Assembly (NCBI RefSeq): GCF_015533855.1
Contig: NZ_AP024154.1
Coordinates: 4,532,501 to 4,596,500, forward strand
DNA: 64,000 nucleotides
Direction of reading: 5' to 3'
Source of the DNA: Echinicola sp. 20G
GTDB lineage: Bacteria > Bacteroidota > Bacteroidia > Cytophagales > Cyclobacteriaceae
Shown piece after piece: positions 17,847-26,526 of this stretch. Position 1 is the stretch's first letter; each line of letters opens with the position of its first letter. The position numbers were made by a program, and so were the translations under genes. The notes under the pieces were generated by a model. That model saw only the letters and a program-made list of their open reading frames with translations. It was not told where the DNA came from and searched no databases.

Positions 17847-18512
17847 ATGCCAAGCTTAACCTACGCAGAAGAAAATTATCTCAAGGCCATCTATCATTTG
17901 TCAGACGGTGGTAAACATAATGTCTCCACCAATGACCTATCAAAAGAGATGAAGACCAAGCCTGCTTCTGTAAGCGACATGCTCAGAAAATTATCCGACA
18001 AAGAAGTTATCAACTACAGGAAATATTACGGTGTGACCATTACTGAGGAAGGGAAAAAGTCCGCCCTACAAATCATCAGAAAGCACCGGCTGTGGGAAGT
18101 CTTCTTGGTGGAAAAATTAATGTTCAGCTGGGATGAGGTTCATGATGTTGCGGAGGAGTTGGAACACATCAAATCCACCATCCTCATCCAGCGTCTTGAT
18201 GACTTCTTGGGCAACCCAAAATACGACCCTCATGGTGATCCTATTCCTGATGAATTTGGTGATGTAAAAGCCCGTCCAAGGGTTCCACTAAACGACCTCG
18301 GATTAAATGATTCTGGGCAGATTGTAGCAGTAAAAGATAGCAGTGCCGCTTTCCTAAGATACCTCGATAAGGTGGGGGCTTATATAGGTGCTAGAATTAA
18401 AATTTTGGACAAGGTGGAATTCGATGGTTCATTGGAGATTCTTGTTGACAATAAAAAGACCTTGTTCATGTCTAAAGATGTGGCAGGGAATATTCTAATT
18501 ATACAATCATGA
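17847..18512 (+). CDS. DtxR/MntR-family metal-dependent transcriptional regulator
   Basis: 221 aa. The N-terminal winged helix (about 1-65; SLTYAEENYLKAIYHL, KPASVSDMLRKLSDKEVI) is followed by the dimerisation/metal-binding domain with HRLWEVFLVEKL and DEVHDVAEELEHI, which supply the His/Glu ligands seen in MntR/IdeR. DPHGDPIP closes that domain. A C-terminal FeoA/SH3-like domain (about 145-221) completes an IdeR-type three-domain layout. With Mn2+ or Fe2+ bound it should repress this operon. It heads the operon, and its stop codon overlaps the next start by four bases. Which metal it senses is not decidable here. Confidence 0.9.
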   Translation: MPSLTYAEENYLKAIYHLSDGGKHNVSTNDLSKEMKTKPASVSDMLRKLSDKEVINYRKYYGVTITEEGKKSALQIIRKHRLWEVFLVEKLMFSWDEVHDVAEELEHIKSTILIQRLDDFLGNPKYDPHGDPIPDEFGDVKARPRVPLNDLGLNDSGQIVAVKDSSAAFLRYLDKVGAYIGARIKILDKVEFDGSLEILVDNKKTLFMSKDVAGNILIIQS

Positions 18513-19435
18513 TGAAAACAAGACTGGTATTAATTACTACTCTTATTACCATCCTTCTTTCCTCATGTAAGTTTGACCGCAAAGGAGACCAAGGTAAATT
18601 TCGCATTACGGCCACTACCAATATCATGGCTGATGGTGTAAGGGCATTGGTGGGTGACAGTGCCATTGTCACTCCTTTGATGGCCGTGGGTGTTGACCCT
18701 CACCTTTACAAAGCCTCCCAACGGGACCTGGATTTACTGTTTGATGCAGACTTGGTCGTTTACCATGGCCTACATCTCGAGGGAAAAATGGTTGAAGTAC
18801 TGCATAAGTTTAGTAGAACCCATGAGGTCATTGATGTGGGGGCACTCCTCCCTCCCACCCTTTTGATCTCCAGCCCAGCATTTGCCAATACTGTAGATCC
18901 CCATATCTGGTTTGATGTAAAACTCTGGAGTTTGGCCATGGAACAATTAAAGGATGCTATCCTTGAAAAAAAACCAGAATGGGCTGATTATGTGAATGCT
19001 AATTGGGAAAGGTACCAGGCGCAATTGACCGTATTAGACCAATATGCTGGCGATGAAATCAAAAACATCACCAATCAAGGCCAGGTTCTAATCACGGCCC
19101 ATGATGCTTTCTCCTACTTTGGAAAGGCCTATCAGATCGATGTCAAAGGACTGCAAGGTCTTTCCACATTGAGTGAACCAGGGTTAAATGATGTGTCCAA
19201 GCTGGTGAACTTTATTATTGAGAGGAATATTAAGGCCATTTTCATAGAACAATCCATTTCTCCGAAAGCCATTAAAGCAGTAGTTGAAGGGTGCAAGAGA
19301 AAAGGCCATGATGTAATATTGGCCGGGCCACTTTACACTGACAGCCTTGGCGACCCTGAAGGACCAGCAGGAACTTATTTGGGCATGGTAAAAACCAATG
19401 TGGATGCCATCGTACAAAACTTGAAATCAAAATGA
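18509..19435 (+). CDS. Metal ABC transporter substrate-binding lipoprotein (TroA/ZnuA type)
   Basis: 308 aa cluster A-I solute-binding protein. The lipobox is LLSSC, so it is membrane-anchored in the periplasm. Expected metal ligands are visible: His in VGVDPHLYKAS, His in TVDPHIWFD, His in TAHDAFSYF and Asp near LYTDSLGDP. The third ligand being His rather than Glu resembles TroA/zinc binders more than strict Mn binders such as PsaA. It lacks a long His-rich loop. ATGATG at the start overlaps the regulator's stop; its own stop overlaps the ATPase start (ATGA). Confidence 0.9.
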   Translation: MMKTRLVLITTLITILLSSCKFDRKGDQGKFRITATTNIMADGVRALVGDSAIVTPLMAVGVDPHLYKASQRDLDLLFDADLVVYHGLHLEGKMVEVLHKFSRTHEVIDVGALLPPTLLISSPAFANTVDPHIWFDVKLWSLAMEQLKDAILEKKPEWADYVNANWERYQAQLTVLDQYAGDEIKNITNQGQVLITAHDAFSYFGKAYQIDVKGLQGLSTLSEPGLNDVSKLVNFIIERNIKAIFIEQSISPKAIKAVVEGCKRKGHDVILAGPLYTDSLGDPEGPAGTYLGMVKTNVDAIVQNLKSK

Positions 19436-20220
19436 TAGAACAAATAAACAATCCGGTAGTTGAAGTACATGACCTGATGGTCAGTTACGGCCAAAACCCA
19501 GTCCTTTGGAATATTGACCTTACTTTGCCAGCAGGAAACCTCATTGGAATTCTTGGTCCCAATGGTGCTGGTAAATCCACTTTGATTAAGGCAATTATGG
19601 GATTGATAGAAGCCAATAGCGGATATTCAAAGATTTTTGACCAAGATTTAAACCAGGTTAGAGACCGCGTAAGCTATGTACCACAGCGTGAGTCGGTAGA
19701 TTGGGACTTCCCTGCTTCTGCTTTGGATATCGTCATGATGGGAACCTACCACCACCTAGGGCTTTTTAAGCGGCCAGGCAAAAAGGAAAAAGAATTGGCT
19801 ATGGATTGCCTTGAAAAGGTCAATATGAAAGCCTTTGCCAAAAGACAGATCAGTGAGTTGTCCGGTGGTCAACAGCAGCGAGTCTTTATTGCCCGTGCAT
19901 TGGCCCAACAGGCTGATATCTATTTTATGGATGAACCTTTTGCAGGTGTGGACATGAGTACTGAGAAAGCTTTGGTGGGTTTATTTCAGGAAATGACTGC
20001 CACTGGAAAAACCGTGATCGTCGTTCACCATGATATCTATTCTGCAGGGAAGTATTTCAATTGGCTTATTATGCTCAATATGCACCTTATTGCTTCAGGG
20101 CCTACAGAAAAAGTCTTGACAGAAGACTTACTGACCAAAACTTATGGAGGCAAACTTTCCATGCTAACAGATATAGGTGAGCTGATCAAGAAAAGTGATT
20201 TCAATCCTTTGAAAAACTGA
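19432..20220 (+). CDS. Metal ABC transporter ATP-binding protein
   Basis: 262 aa. Walker A is GPNGAGKS/T (about 42-50), the Q-loop VPQRESVDWDFP is typical of MntB/ZnuC/TroB ATPases, the signature is LSGGQQQR, Walker B is DIYFMDEPFAGVD, and the switch His is in VVHHDIYSA. It powers import through the two downstream permeases. It overlaps the binding-protein gene by four bases and is one base away from the first permease gene. Confidence 0.93.
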   Translation: MIEQINNPVVEVHDLMVSYGQNPVLWNIDLTLPAGNLIGILGPNGAGKSTLIKAIMGLIEANSGYSKIFDQDLNQVRDRVSYVPQRESVDWDFPASALDIVMMGTYHHLGLFKRPGKKEKELAMDCLEKVNMKAFAKRQISELSGGQQQRVFIARALAQQADIYFMDEPFAGVDMSTEKALVGLFQEMTATGKTVIVVHHDIYSAGKYFNWLIMLNMHLIASGPTEKVLTEDLLTKTYGGKLSMLTDIGELIKKSDFNPLKN

Positions 20221-20221
20221 T

Positions 20222-21514
20222 ATGGAAGATTTCTTGTACTTCTTTTCTTTTCAAGATCCCAATGTGCTGATGGTTGTCATTGGCATTTCACTGCTGTCCA
20301 TCAGTGCGGCCATGGTAGGTACGTTTACCTTCTTAGACAAAAAGGCACTGGTGGGTGATGCCATTTCCCATGCAGTTTTGCCCGGGGTGTGTCTGGCATT
20401 TATGTTTTCCGGAAACAAAAACCCCTTCTGGATTGTCTCTGGAGCATTTTTTACTGGTGGCCTGTGTACCTATGCCATTACTTGGATTTCCAATTACACC
20501 AAACTCAAAGAAGATACGGTGATTGCATCCGTTCTCTCTATTTTCTTTGGTGTAGGGATAGTCATGATGACCCAGCTGCAACAAACTGGCAATGCTTCCC
20601 TATCTGGCTTGGATCATTTTATTTTTGGAAACGCCATATCCATAGTCAGAAAAGACCTTTGGGTTTATGGATTTCTTGCCTTGGCAATCATTCTATCAAT
20701 CCTATTCTTCTACAAGGAATTTAAAGTAATGGTCTTTAACCGATCCTTTGCAGAAAGTGTTGGCCTGCCTGTTAAACGTCTGGAATTTCTTTTCAATTCA
20801 TTGATGGTTTTGGCCGTGGTTACAGGTATTCAGGCTATAGGTGTGGTGTTGATGGCAGCACTTCTGATTACTCCAGCGGCGGCTGCCAAATTCTGGACAG
20901 ACCGATTGGACAAGATGCTTTGGATCGCTGTTTCCTTTTCTTTGGTATCCGGAATCACGGGTGCTTACATTTCGTTTGTACTCCCCCACATGCCCACCGG
21001 CCCTTGGGTAGTCATTGTACTTTCATTGATTGCTTTTCTATCTTTTTTCTTCTCCATCAAAAAAGGAATTCTCACCAAATGGATAGCCAGAAGAAACTAC
21101 CAAAGAAAGATCCATTCAGACCACATTCTTAAGGCACTGTTTGGCGCTCGGGAAAAAGGCAAAACAGACCTTTCCATTGAATCCATTTTCAATAATTTCC
21201 CTGGTAAATCTTTTAAAACACAGTATTCAATTAATAGATTAATAGACAAAAAATATATAATTGATAATCAAGGAAATATATCATTAACAAAAAAAGGATT
21301 AACAGAAGCCAAACGTATTGTTAGACTTCATAGGTTATGGGAGCTGTACATGACAGAATATATGAATATAGCTCCTGATCATGTACATGATAGTGCCGAA
21401 AAACTGGAGCACATTATTACGCCTGAATTGGAACAAAAGCTAGACAAAAACCTCAATTTCCCGCAAGCAGATCCCCATCAATCCATCATTCCTAGAGACC
21501 AAGATAAATCATGA
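20222..21514 (+). CDS. Metal ABC permease fused to a MntR-like C-terminal domain
   Basis: 430 aa, about 130 longer than a standard ZnuB/TroC permease. Residues about 1-285 are the permease (seven to nine hydrophobic segments; GDAISHAVLPGV, LLITPAAAAKFW). Residues about 290-430 are cytoplasmic and read like a DtxR-family protein: a winged-helix-like stretch (SINRLIDKKYIIDNQGNISLTKKGL) and then RIVRLHRLWELYMTEYM, DHVHDSAEKLEHI and ADPHQSIIP, paralleling HRLWEVFLVEKL, DEVHDVAEELEHI and DPHGDPIP of the operon's own regulator. The tail may sense metal and gate transport, or bind DNA or the regulator; this is inference. It overlaps the next permease by four bases. Confidence 0.9.
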   Translation: MEDFLYFFSFQDPNVLMVVIGISLLSISAAMVGTFTFLDKKALVGDAISHAVLPGVCLAFMFSGNKNPFWIVSGAFFTGGLCTYAITWISNYTKLKEDTVIASVLSIFFGVGIVMMTQLQQTGNASLSGLDHFIFGNAISIVRKDLWVYGFLALAIILSILFFYKEFKVMVFNRSFAESVGLPVKRLEFLFNSLMVLAVVTGIQAIGVVLMAALLITPAAAAKFWTDRLDKMLWIAVSFSLVSGITGAYISFVLPHMPTGPWVVIVLSLIAFLSFFFSIKKGILTKWIARRNYQRKIHSDHILKALFGAREKGKTDLSIESIFNNFPGKSFKTQYSINRLIDKKYIIDNQGNISLTKKGLTEAKRIVRLHRLWELYMTEYMNIAPDHVHDSAEKLEHIITPELEQKLDKNLNFPQADPHQSIIPRDQDKS

Positions 21515-22413
21515 GTTTTGACCCAAACGCATTTCTAATTATTAGTACAGGATCCATGATAGCCATATCATGTGGATTGTTGGGCGTGTTTCTGATGCTT
21601 CGCAAAATGGCCATGACCGGTGATGCCATTTCACACGCTGTCCTACCGGGAATCGTGATAGCTTTTATGATTTCAGGAAGCCGACATGGCTTGGCCATGG
21701 TCATTGGCGCAGGATTGGTTGGAATTATCGCTACAGTATTCATTGAATACCTCAGCAATAAGGTAAAACTCCAGTCGGATGCTTCTATTGGGATTACCTT
21801 TACTTCCCTTTTTGCCATCGGAATTATTATGATCACTTTCTTGGCCAATCAAATTGACCTGGACCAAGACTGTGTGTTGTATGGGGAAATTGCCTACGTG
21901 CCCATCGATCTGTGGATTACTGGATCAGGAACTATTATGGGACCAAGGGTAACCTACCTATCATTGATCAATCTGGCCTTGGTGAGCCTTTTTATTTATT
22001 TGTTTTTCAAGGAATTAAAGATCAGCACTTTTGACAAAGAGTTTGCTGCCACTATCGGCTTATCCACCGTTGGGGTTAATTATGGCTTAATGGGGATGGT
22101 GTCCTATACCACAGTAAGTTCCTTTGAGGCTGTTGGAGCCATTTTGGTTGTGGCATTGATGGTCGTTCCGCCAGCAACTGCTTTCCTTTGGACCAAAAAT
22201 CTTAAACGCTTGATCCAACTGACCATTATATTAGGGATATTATCCTCTTTACTAGGGTATTACTTGGCCTTCTTCCTCAATAGCTCTATTGCTGGTGCCA
22301 TGGCTACTGTCGCAGGGTTCTTTTTCTTTCTTAGTGTAATCTTAAACCGCAAACAAATTCCAGCCATCAAAAAGAAGCTTTCAAAAATAAAAGCTTCCAA
22401 TATTTCCATCTAA
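21511..22413 (+). CDS. Metal ABC transporter permease (second)
   Basis: 300 aa, standard length for the TroC/TroD/ZnuB family. It has about eight membrane segments and the same family signature as its neighbour (GDAISHAVLPGIVIAF, LVVALMVVPPATAFLW), but no C-terminal extension. The pair of non-identical permeases suggests a heterodimeric channel as in Tro/Mnt systems. The ATG overlaps the stop of the fused permease. Confidence 0.9.
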   Translation: MSFDPNAFLIISTGSMIAISCGLLGVFLMLRKMAMTGDAISHAVLPGIVIAFMISGSRHGLAMVIGAGLVGIIATVFIEYLSNKVKLQSDASIGITFTSLFAIGIIMITFLANQIDLDQDCVLYGEIAYVPIDLWITGSGTIMGPRVTYLSLINLALVSLFIYLFFKELKISTFDKEFAATIGLSTVGVNYGLMGMVSYTTVSSFEAVGAILVVALMVVPPATAFLWTKNLKRLIQLTIILGILSSLLGYYLAFFLNSSIAGAMATVAGFFFFLSVILNRKQIPAIKKKLSKIKASNISI

Positions 22414-22437
22414 AAAGTCCTTATAAGGACAATTTTG
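22412..22437. terminator. Short terminator between the metal operon and the AI-2E gene
   Basis: Perfect palindrome GTCCTTATAAGGAC (22417-22430) flanked by an A run and AATTTT, lying between converging genes. Confidence 0.55.
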
Positions 22438-22439
22438 AG

Positions 22440-23531
22440 CTAGTTTTTCTCCGGTGAATTTTCCTTTGACCTTTTCAAATGGCTTTGGTCTTCTCCTAGT
22501 AATTTGGCAAATGGCATGGTACCGCTATCCAATTCGAAAATCCTTCTTAAAATGGCTAAGGTGGGAATAATCAAGATCATCCCTGCTATTCCCCAAATAG
22601 CTCCTCCCACCAACAGTCCCAAAAAAGTGATAAAAGGGTTGAGGTTGACATTAGAGCCTACAATCTTTGGGGTAAGAAAGTTACTTTCAATTAATTGGAT
22701 AATGGCAAACAAGACAATAATGAAGAATGGAGACACCATTGAGTCTGATGTAAGAAACGAGTAGAAAAAAGGCAAAATAGCTCCCAAGAAAGGCCCTAAG
22801 TATGGAATTATATTAAGCAAAGCCGCAAAAAGACCAAAAAACAGGGCATGCTTAACCCCTAGAAAATACAAAGCAGTCGTGTTCAGCACTGCTAGAATCG
22901 CCATTACTTTCATTAATCCGATAATGTAACCCTGAACCATTCTTCTGATTCGAAAAATTTCCAGCCTTACCTTTCTTGGATTTTGATTTTTAAACAAATG
23001 GGCCATAAAATCAGCCAAATGGTGTCGGTAAATCAGCATAAAAAACACGAAAACAGGAGTAAGTATCAGGCCGCTTAGAGAGCCAATGGTATTGACCAAA
23101 ACCATGGGTAGGCTTTGATTGCCCTGTTGAAAAATCTTCAAAAACTGAGAAAGTTCAAAACCATCTTCTAAACCCAATTCATATCCTAGACTATCAGAAA
23201 AAAATATATCAACATCAGCCAACCACTCATTCATATGTTGGCTGACATTTTCCAAATCTTGACTTACTCCTTTTATTTGGATAACGATAAGCGCAATGAT
23301 TCCGCCCAGAAAAAGCATTCCTCCCAACCACGCCAGTAAAACACTCAATGTTCCGGGAACCTTTCTCCTTTCCAGCCAGGTACATATTGGTGTCAATAAG
23401 ATGGAAAGCATTCCTGCCATCATCAAGGGAACCAATAATTTTTTACCCAAAATCAGAATAAAAACTATAGTGATGATCAGCAGGAGTACAAAAAGTACCC
23501 TTATGAATGTGGGAATTATTATTTTTTGCAT
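22440..23531 (-). CDS. AI-2E family transporter (PerM/YdiK type)
   Basis: 363 aa with about eight membrane segments. Family-typical features are the N-terminal helical pair (LLIITIVFILILGKKLLVPLMMAG), a central extracytoplasmic loop, the re-entrant NIIPYLGPFLGAILPF segment and the C-terminal helices with ESNFLTPKIVGSNVNLNPF. Members include TqsA (autoinducer-2 export) and sodium/proton antiporters, so substrate is open. The C-terminal tail is charged. Confidence 0.85.
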   Translation of the reverse strand: MQKIIIPTFIRVLFVLLLIITIVFILILGKKLLVPLMMAGMLSILLTPICTWLERRKVPGTLSVLLAWLGGMLFLGGIIALIVIQIKGVSQDLENVSQHMNEWLADVDIFFSDSLGYELGLEDGFELSQFLKIFQQGNQSLPMVLVNTIGSLSGLILTPVFVFFMLIYRHHLADFMAHLFKNQNPRKVRLEIFRIRRMVQGYIIGLMKVMAILAVLNTTALYFLGVKHALFFGLFAALLNIIPYLGPFLGAILPFFYSFLTSDSMVSPFFIIVLFAIIQLIESNFLTPKIVGSNVNLNPFITFLGLLVGGAIWGIAGMILIIPTLAILRRIFELDSGTMPFAKLLGEDQSHLKRSKENSPEKN

Positions 23532-23706
23532 AGATACTTCATTACTTAATCTTATTACCTACTAATATTATGCAAAAGGTATGGAGATTCCGAATTTTAT
23601 GTCACTCCTTCATGCAAAAGAAAATTGCTGAAAATATTTCGATAAACTCTTCATGAAATTTTCCGTAATGAACTAAGACTGAAAATACGTAGTTTAGCAA
23701 GTAATT

Positions 23707-24168
23707 ATGAATAAAATGAAAAGAATACTTACACTGGTTTTTTTGATGATTGTAGGGTCGAGTGTATATGCCCAAAAGACTAAAATACAGTGGCTCAGCT
23801 TTGATGAGGCAACAACCATGAATCAAGATAATCCTAAAATGCTGATCATCGATGTCTATACAGACTGGTGTGGTTGGTGTAAAAAAATGGACAAGGAAAC
23901 TTTTACGGATGAAGGAGTCATCAAATACATTAATGAAAATTTCTATGCTGTCAAATTGGACGCAGAAAACAGTAAGAAAAAGTTTGAATTCAGGGGCAAA
24001 GAATATACTGAAGAAAGCATGGCCCGGGCTATGAGGGTAAGTTCCTACCCTAACTTTGTGATTATGGATGCAGCTATGGAAAACATTACCCAACTACCCG
24101 GCTATAGGGAGCCAGAAGCTTTTCTTAAAGATCTAGTAGCGACAATTGAAAAATTTACAGGGAAATAA
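23707..24168 (+). CDS. Exported thioredoxin-fold protein
   Basis: 153 aa with a signal peptide (MKRILTLVFLMIVGSSVYAQ, using the first or second ATG) and a thioredoxin-like domain. The active site is TDWCGWCKKMDKETF, like the DUF255/thioredoxin_7 group rather than classical WCGPC. The cis-proline region is SSYPNFVIMD. It probably reduces or isomerises disulfides, or acts in cytochrome c or envelope redox upkeep, in the periplasm; the partner is unknown. Apparently monocistronic. Confidence 0.82.
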   Translation: MNKMKRILTLVFLMIVGSSVYAQKTKIQWLSFDEATTMNQDNPKMLIIDVYTDWCGWCKKMDKETFTDEGVIKYINENFYAVKLDAENSKKKFEFRGKEYTEESMARAMRVSSYPNFVIMDAAMENITQLPGYREPEAFLKDLVATIEKFTGK

Positions 24169-24304
24169 GGATTCCATAATCTTGAGTAGAGAGTTTTGAA
24201 ATTCAATACTCATTGCTATATGATTAATATCAAGTCCTAAATTCCGATTATCTAGCGCCCATTTTTTATCTTGCATCTTATATTTAGAATTTAACCAATC
24301 AAAA

Positions 24305-25687
24305 ATGGCTTTTTCCATTACCGAAAAAGAAGATACAATCATTGCGCTGGCCACTCCCCAAGGAGTTGGCGCTATAGCGGTCATTAGACTTTCTGGCAAA
24401 GAGGCCATCAAGCTGACCAATGAGGTTTTTGCCGGAAAGGACCTTGAAAAACAGAATTCCCACACTATCCATTTTGGAACCATCCGTGATGGTGAAAAAG
24501 TCATTGATGAGGTATTGGTGTCTTTGTTTATTGCCCCAAAGTCCTTTACGAAAGAAAATGTGGTAGAAATCTCTACACACGGTTCCTCTTACATCATCAA
24601 TCAGGTGATCAAGCTTTTCATCAGAAAGGGAGCCAGACCTGCAAAGCCTGGAGAGTTTACCCAAAGGGCATTTCTCAATGGGCAATTTGACCTGGCCCAA
24701 GCAGAAGCTGTTGCTGATCTAATTCATTCTGACTCAGAAGCGTCTCACCAAGCAGCCCTACATCAAATGCGCGGTGGATTTAGTGGAGAAATTAAAGAGC
24801 TTCGGGATAAGCTGATCCACTTTGCCTCCATGATAGAGTTGGAACTGGACTTTGCAGAAGAAGATGTGGAATTTGCCAGCCGTGAAGATTTGCAAAATTT
24901 GGTAGAGAAATTACTACGAGTAGTAGAACAGCTGATCTCCAGTTTTGATTTGGGCAATGTAATTAAAAATGGTGTACCTACTGTAATTGCAGGTAAGCCA
25001 AATGCCGGAAAGTCCACCCTACTCAATGCCCTACTCAATGAGGAAAAAGCCATTGTATCTGACATTGCCGGTACCACCCGAGACTTTATCGAAGATGAAA
25101 TCAATATTGGTGGTGTAATTTTTAGGTTCATTGATACAGCCGGTTTGCGGGAAACCACTGACACCATTGAAGCCATTGGGGTAAGCCGCACCCAAGAGAA
25201 GATGAAAACAGCTTCATTGATTCTTTATTTGTTTGACCTATCAGATACGGACATGATTGAGATCAACAGAGATATCAATAAGCTTGAAAATCTCGGTGTC
25301 CCTTTTGTTAAAGTAGCCAATAAGATAGATAAATCCAATCAACAGTTTATCAGTGAGTTAAAAGAAAAACATCCTGACACTATTTTTATATCAGCTGGAC
25401 AGAAAGAGCATTTGGATATACTTCGCGACAAAATCCTAGAGCTTGTGAACCTGGACAAGTTCAAGACAGGAAATACCGTAGTAACCAATATCCGCCATTA
25501 CGACTCATTGGTAAAAACCCGTGAATCTTTGTTGGATGTCTTAAGCGGTATCGACAATCAAATCACCAATGACTTTATGGCCATGGATATCCGTCGATCC
25601 CTTCATTTCTTAGGAGAGATAACCGGTGAGATCACTACAGATGATTTGCTAGCGAATATTTTTAGTAAGTTTTGTATCGGAAAGTAA
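24305..25687 (+). CDS. mnmE: tRNA uridine-5-carboxymethylaminomethyl modification GTPase MnmE
   Basis: 460 aa. The N-terminal folate-binding domain (about 1-120) is followed by a helical domain interrupted by the G domain: P-loop AGKPNAGKS (about 226-234), switch DIAGTTRD, DTAGLRE and NKID. The C-terminus ends in CIGK, the conserved Cys motif of MnmE. With MnmG it installs the cmnm5/nm5 group at wobble U34 of several tRNAs. A near-consensus TATATTTA box sits at 24279-24286, 18 bp before the ATG. mnmG is not in the window. The terminator now nearest downstream lies beyond an IS insertion. Confidence 0.97.
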   Translation: MAFSITEKEDTIIALATPQGVGAIAVIRLSGKEAIKLTNEVFAGKDLEKQNSHTIHFGTIRDGEKVIDEVLVSLFIAPKSFTKENVVEISTHGSSYIINQVIKLFIRKGARPAKPGEFTQRAFLNGQFDLAQAEAVADLIHSDSEASHQAALHQMRGGFSGEIKELRDKLIHFASMIELELDFAEEDVEFASREDLQNLVEKLLRVVEQLISSFDLGNVIKNGVPTVIAGKPNAGKSTLLNALLNEEKAIVSDIAGTTRDFIEDEINIGGVIFRFIDTAGLRETTDTIEAIGVSRTQEKMKTASLILYLFDLSDTDMIEINRDINKLENLGVPFVKVANKIDKSNQQFISELKEKHPDTIFISAGQKEHLDILRDKILELVNLDKFKTGNTVVTNIRHYDSLVKTRESLLDVLSGIDNQITNDFMAMDIRRSLHFLGEITGEITTDDLLANIFSKFCIGK

Positions 25688-25714
25688 AAACAGAAAATAA
25701 ACCTAACTAAACCA

Positions 25715-25735
25715 CTATGCACTAGAAGTGCATAG
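25715..25735. repeat. IS end hairpin (right end)
   Basis: Eight-base stem CTATGCAC/GTGCATAG with loop TAGAA. The pairing extends outward to AAAC/GTTT with a small bulge. Confidence 0.7.
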
Positions 25736-25762
25736 GTTTGTTCAAGAATGAAATTCTGATAC

Positions 25763-26203
25763 TTACTCCAGGATAAAATTATCCTGATCGTCAGTATTCG
25801 AGATGTCTCGATGATGTTCTAAATACTCCTCAACCATCTTATCAGTTATATTGCCTGTACTCCAAGCACCATAACCAATAGCCCAAAAATGGCGACCCCA
25901 ATAGCGTTTGCTTAATTCTGGATAATCCGATTGAAGACGTCGTGAAGTTCGACCCTTCATACGCTTTACCAAGTCGCTAATGGAATGTTTCGGGCTATAT
26001 TCAATATGCATGTGAACATGATCATTACTTATTACGCCCTGAAGAATCCTAACATCTTCTGCATCACATATTTGTTTCAGCAAATCCCTACTGCGCCGTT
26101 GAACATCTCCTCGTAGTACCGGATAACGATACTTGGTAACCCAAACTATGTGGACTGTCAACCAACTGACTGTATGGTTTCCTCGACGATTGATTGATCC
26201 CAT
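25763..26203 (-). CDS. tnpA: IS200/IS605 family transposase TnpA
   Basis: 146 aa Y1-type HUH transposase. It has HIVWVTKYRYPVL near the N-terminus, the metal-binding HUH motif H62-V-H64 within NDHVHMHIEY, the helix SISDLVKRMKGRTSRRL, and the catalytic Tyr127 in MVEEYLEHH, at the same position as in the well-studied IS608 TnpA. It catalyses single-strand peel-and-paste transposition. No accessory tnpB or RNA-guided nuclease gene accompanies it. All catalytic residues are present, so it may be active. Confidence 0.92.
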   Translation of the reverse strand: MGSINRRGNHTVSWLTVHIVWVTKYRYPVLRGDVQRRSRDLLKQICDAEDVRILQGVISNDHVHMHIEYSPKHSISDLVKRMKGRTSRRLQSDYPELSKRYWGRHFWAIGYGAWSTGNITDKMVEEYLEHHRDISNTDDQDNFILE

Positions 26204-26241
26204 TTTCCAATATTGAAAAATTTATCCTAAACTGAAAGTCT

Positions 26242-26256
26242 TGCACTGAAAGTGCA
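26242..26256. repeat. IS end hairpin (left end)
   Basis: Six-base stem TGCACT/AGTGCA with a GAA loop, 39 bp upstream of the transposase start. Confidence 0.65.
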
Positions 26257-26303
26257 TAGTTTTCACTAGCGATTGAGACCAATAAATACAATAATACGAA
26301 ACA

Positions 26304-26340
26304 AAATGGCTGTAAATTTAATTTTTACAGCCATTTTTAT
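26304..26340. terminator. Strong hairpin terminator beyond the IS element
   Basis: AAATGGCTGTAAA (26304-26316) and TTTACAGCCATTT (26324-26336), then a T-rich tail on the plus strand; T-rich on the minus strand too. It may be the original mnmE terminator, separated by the IS insertion, or serve the converging locus A operon. Confidence 0.75.
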
Positions 26341-26526
26341 TTGTTATTGTTTCTTATTTTTTGATACTTTTGTACCCTATCAATCACTCATTTGTACCTA
26401 TTAGAACATTTACATATTGCGGTACAAAATGGTTGTGCAGAAGAAACTCCAAAATAATGATTCCTTCTGTAAACATGCATTAAAAATTCTTTAGATAGGA
26501 ACATATTTCATCTAGTTTGTGAAAGT

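Larger units (their letters stand above)
25705..26262 (-). mobile_element. IS200/IS605-type element (TnpA only)
   Basis: Compact element of about 0.55 kb. It holds one Y1 transposase gene and is flanked by subterminal hairpins: CTATGCAC/GTGCATAG at 25715-25735 (right end of the minus-strand element) and TGCACT/AGTGCA at 26242-26256 (left end). Both share GCACT...GTGCATAG text, as expected of ends recognised by the same HUH transposase. No inverted terminal repeats or target duplication are expected in this family. Exact boundaries cannot be fixed without an empty site. Confidence 0.75.
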
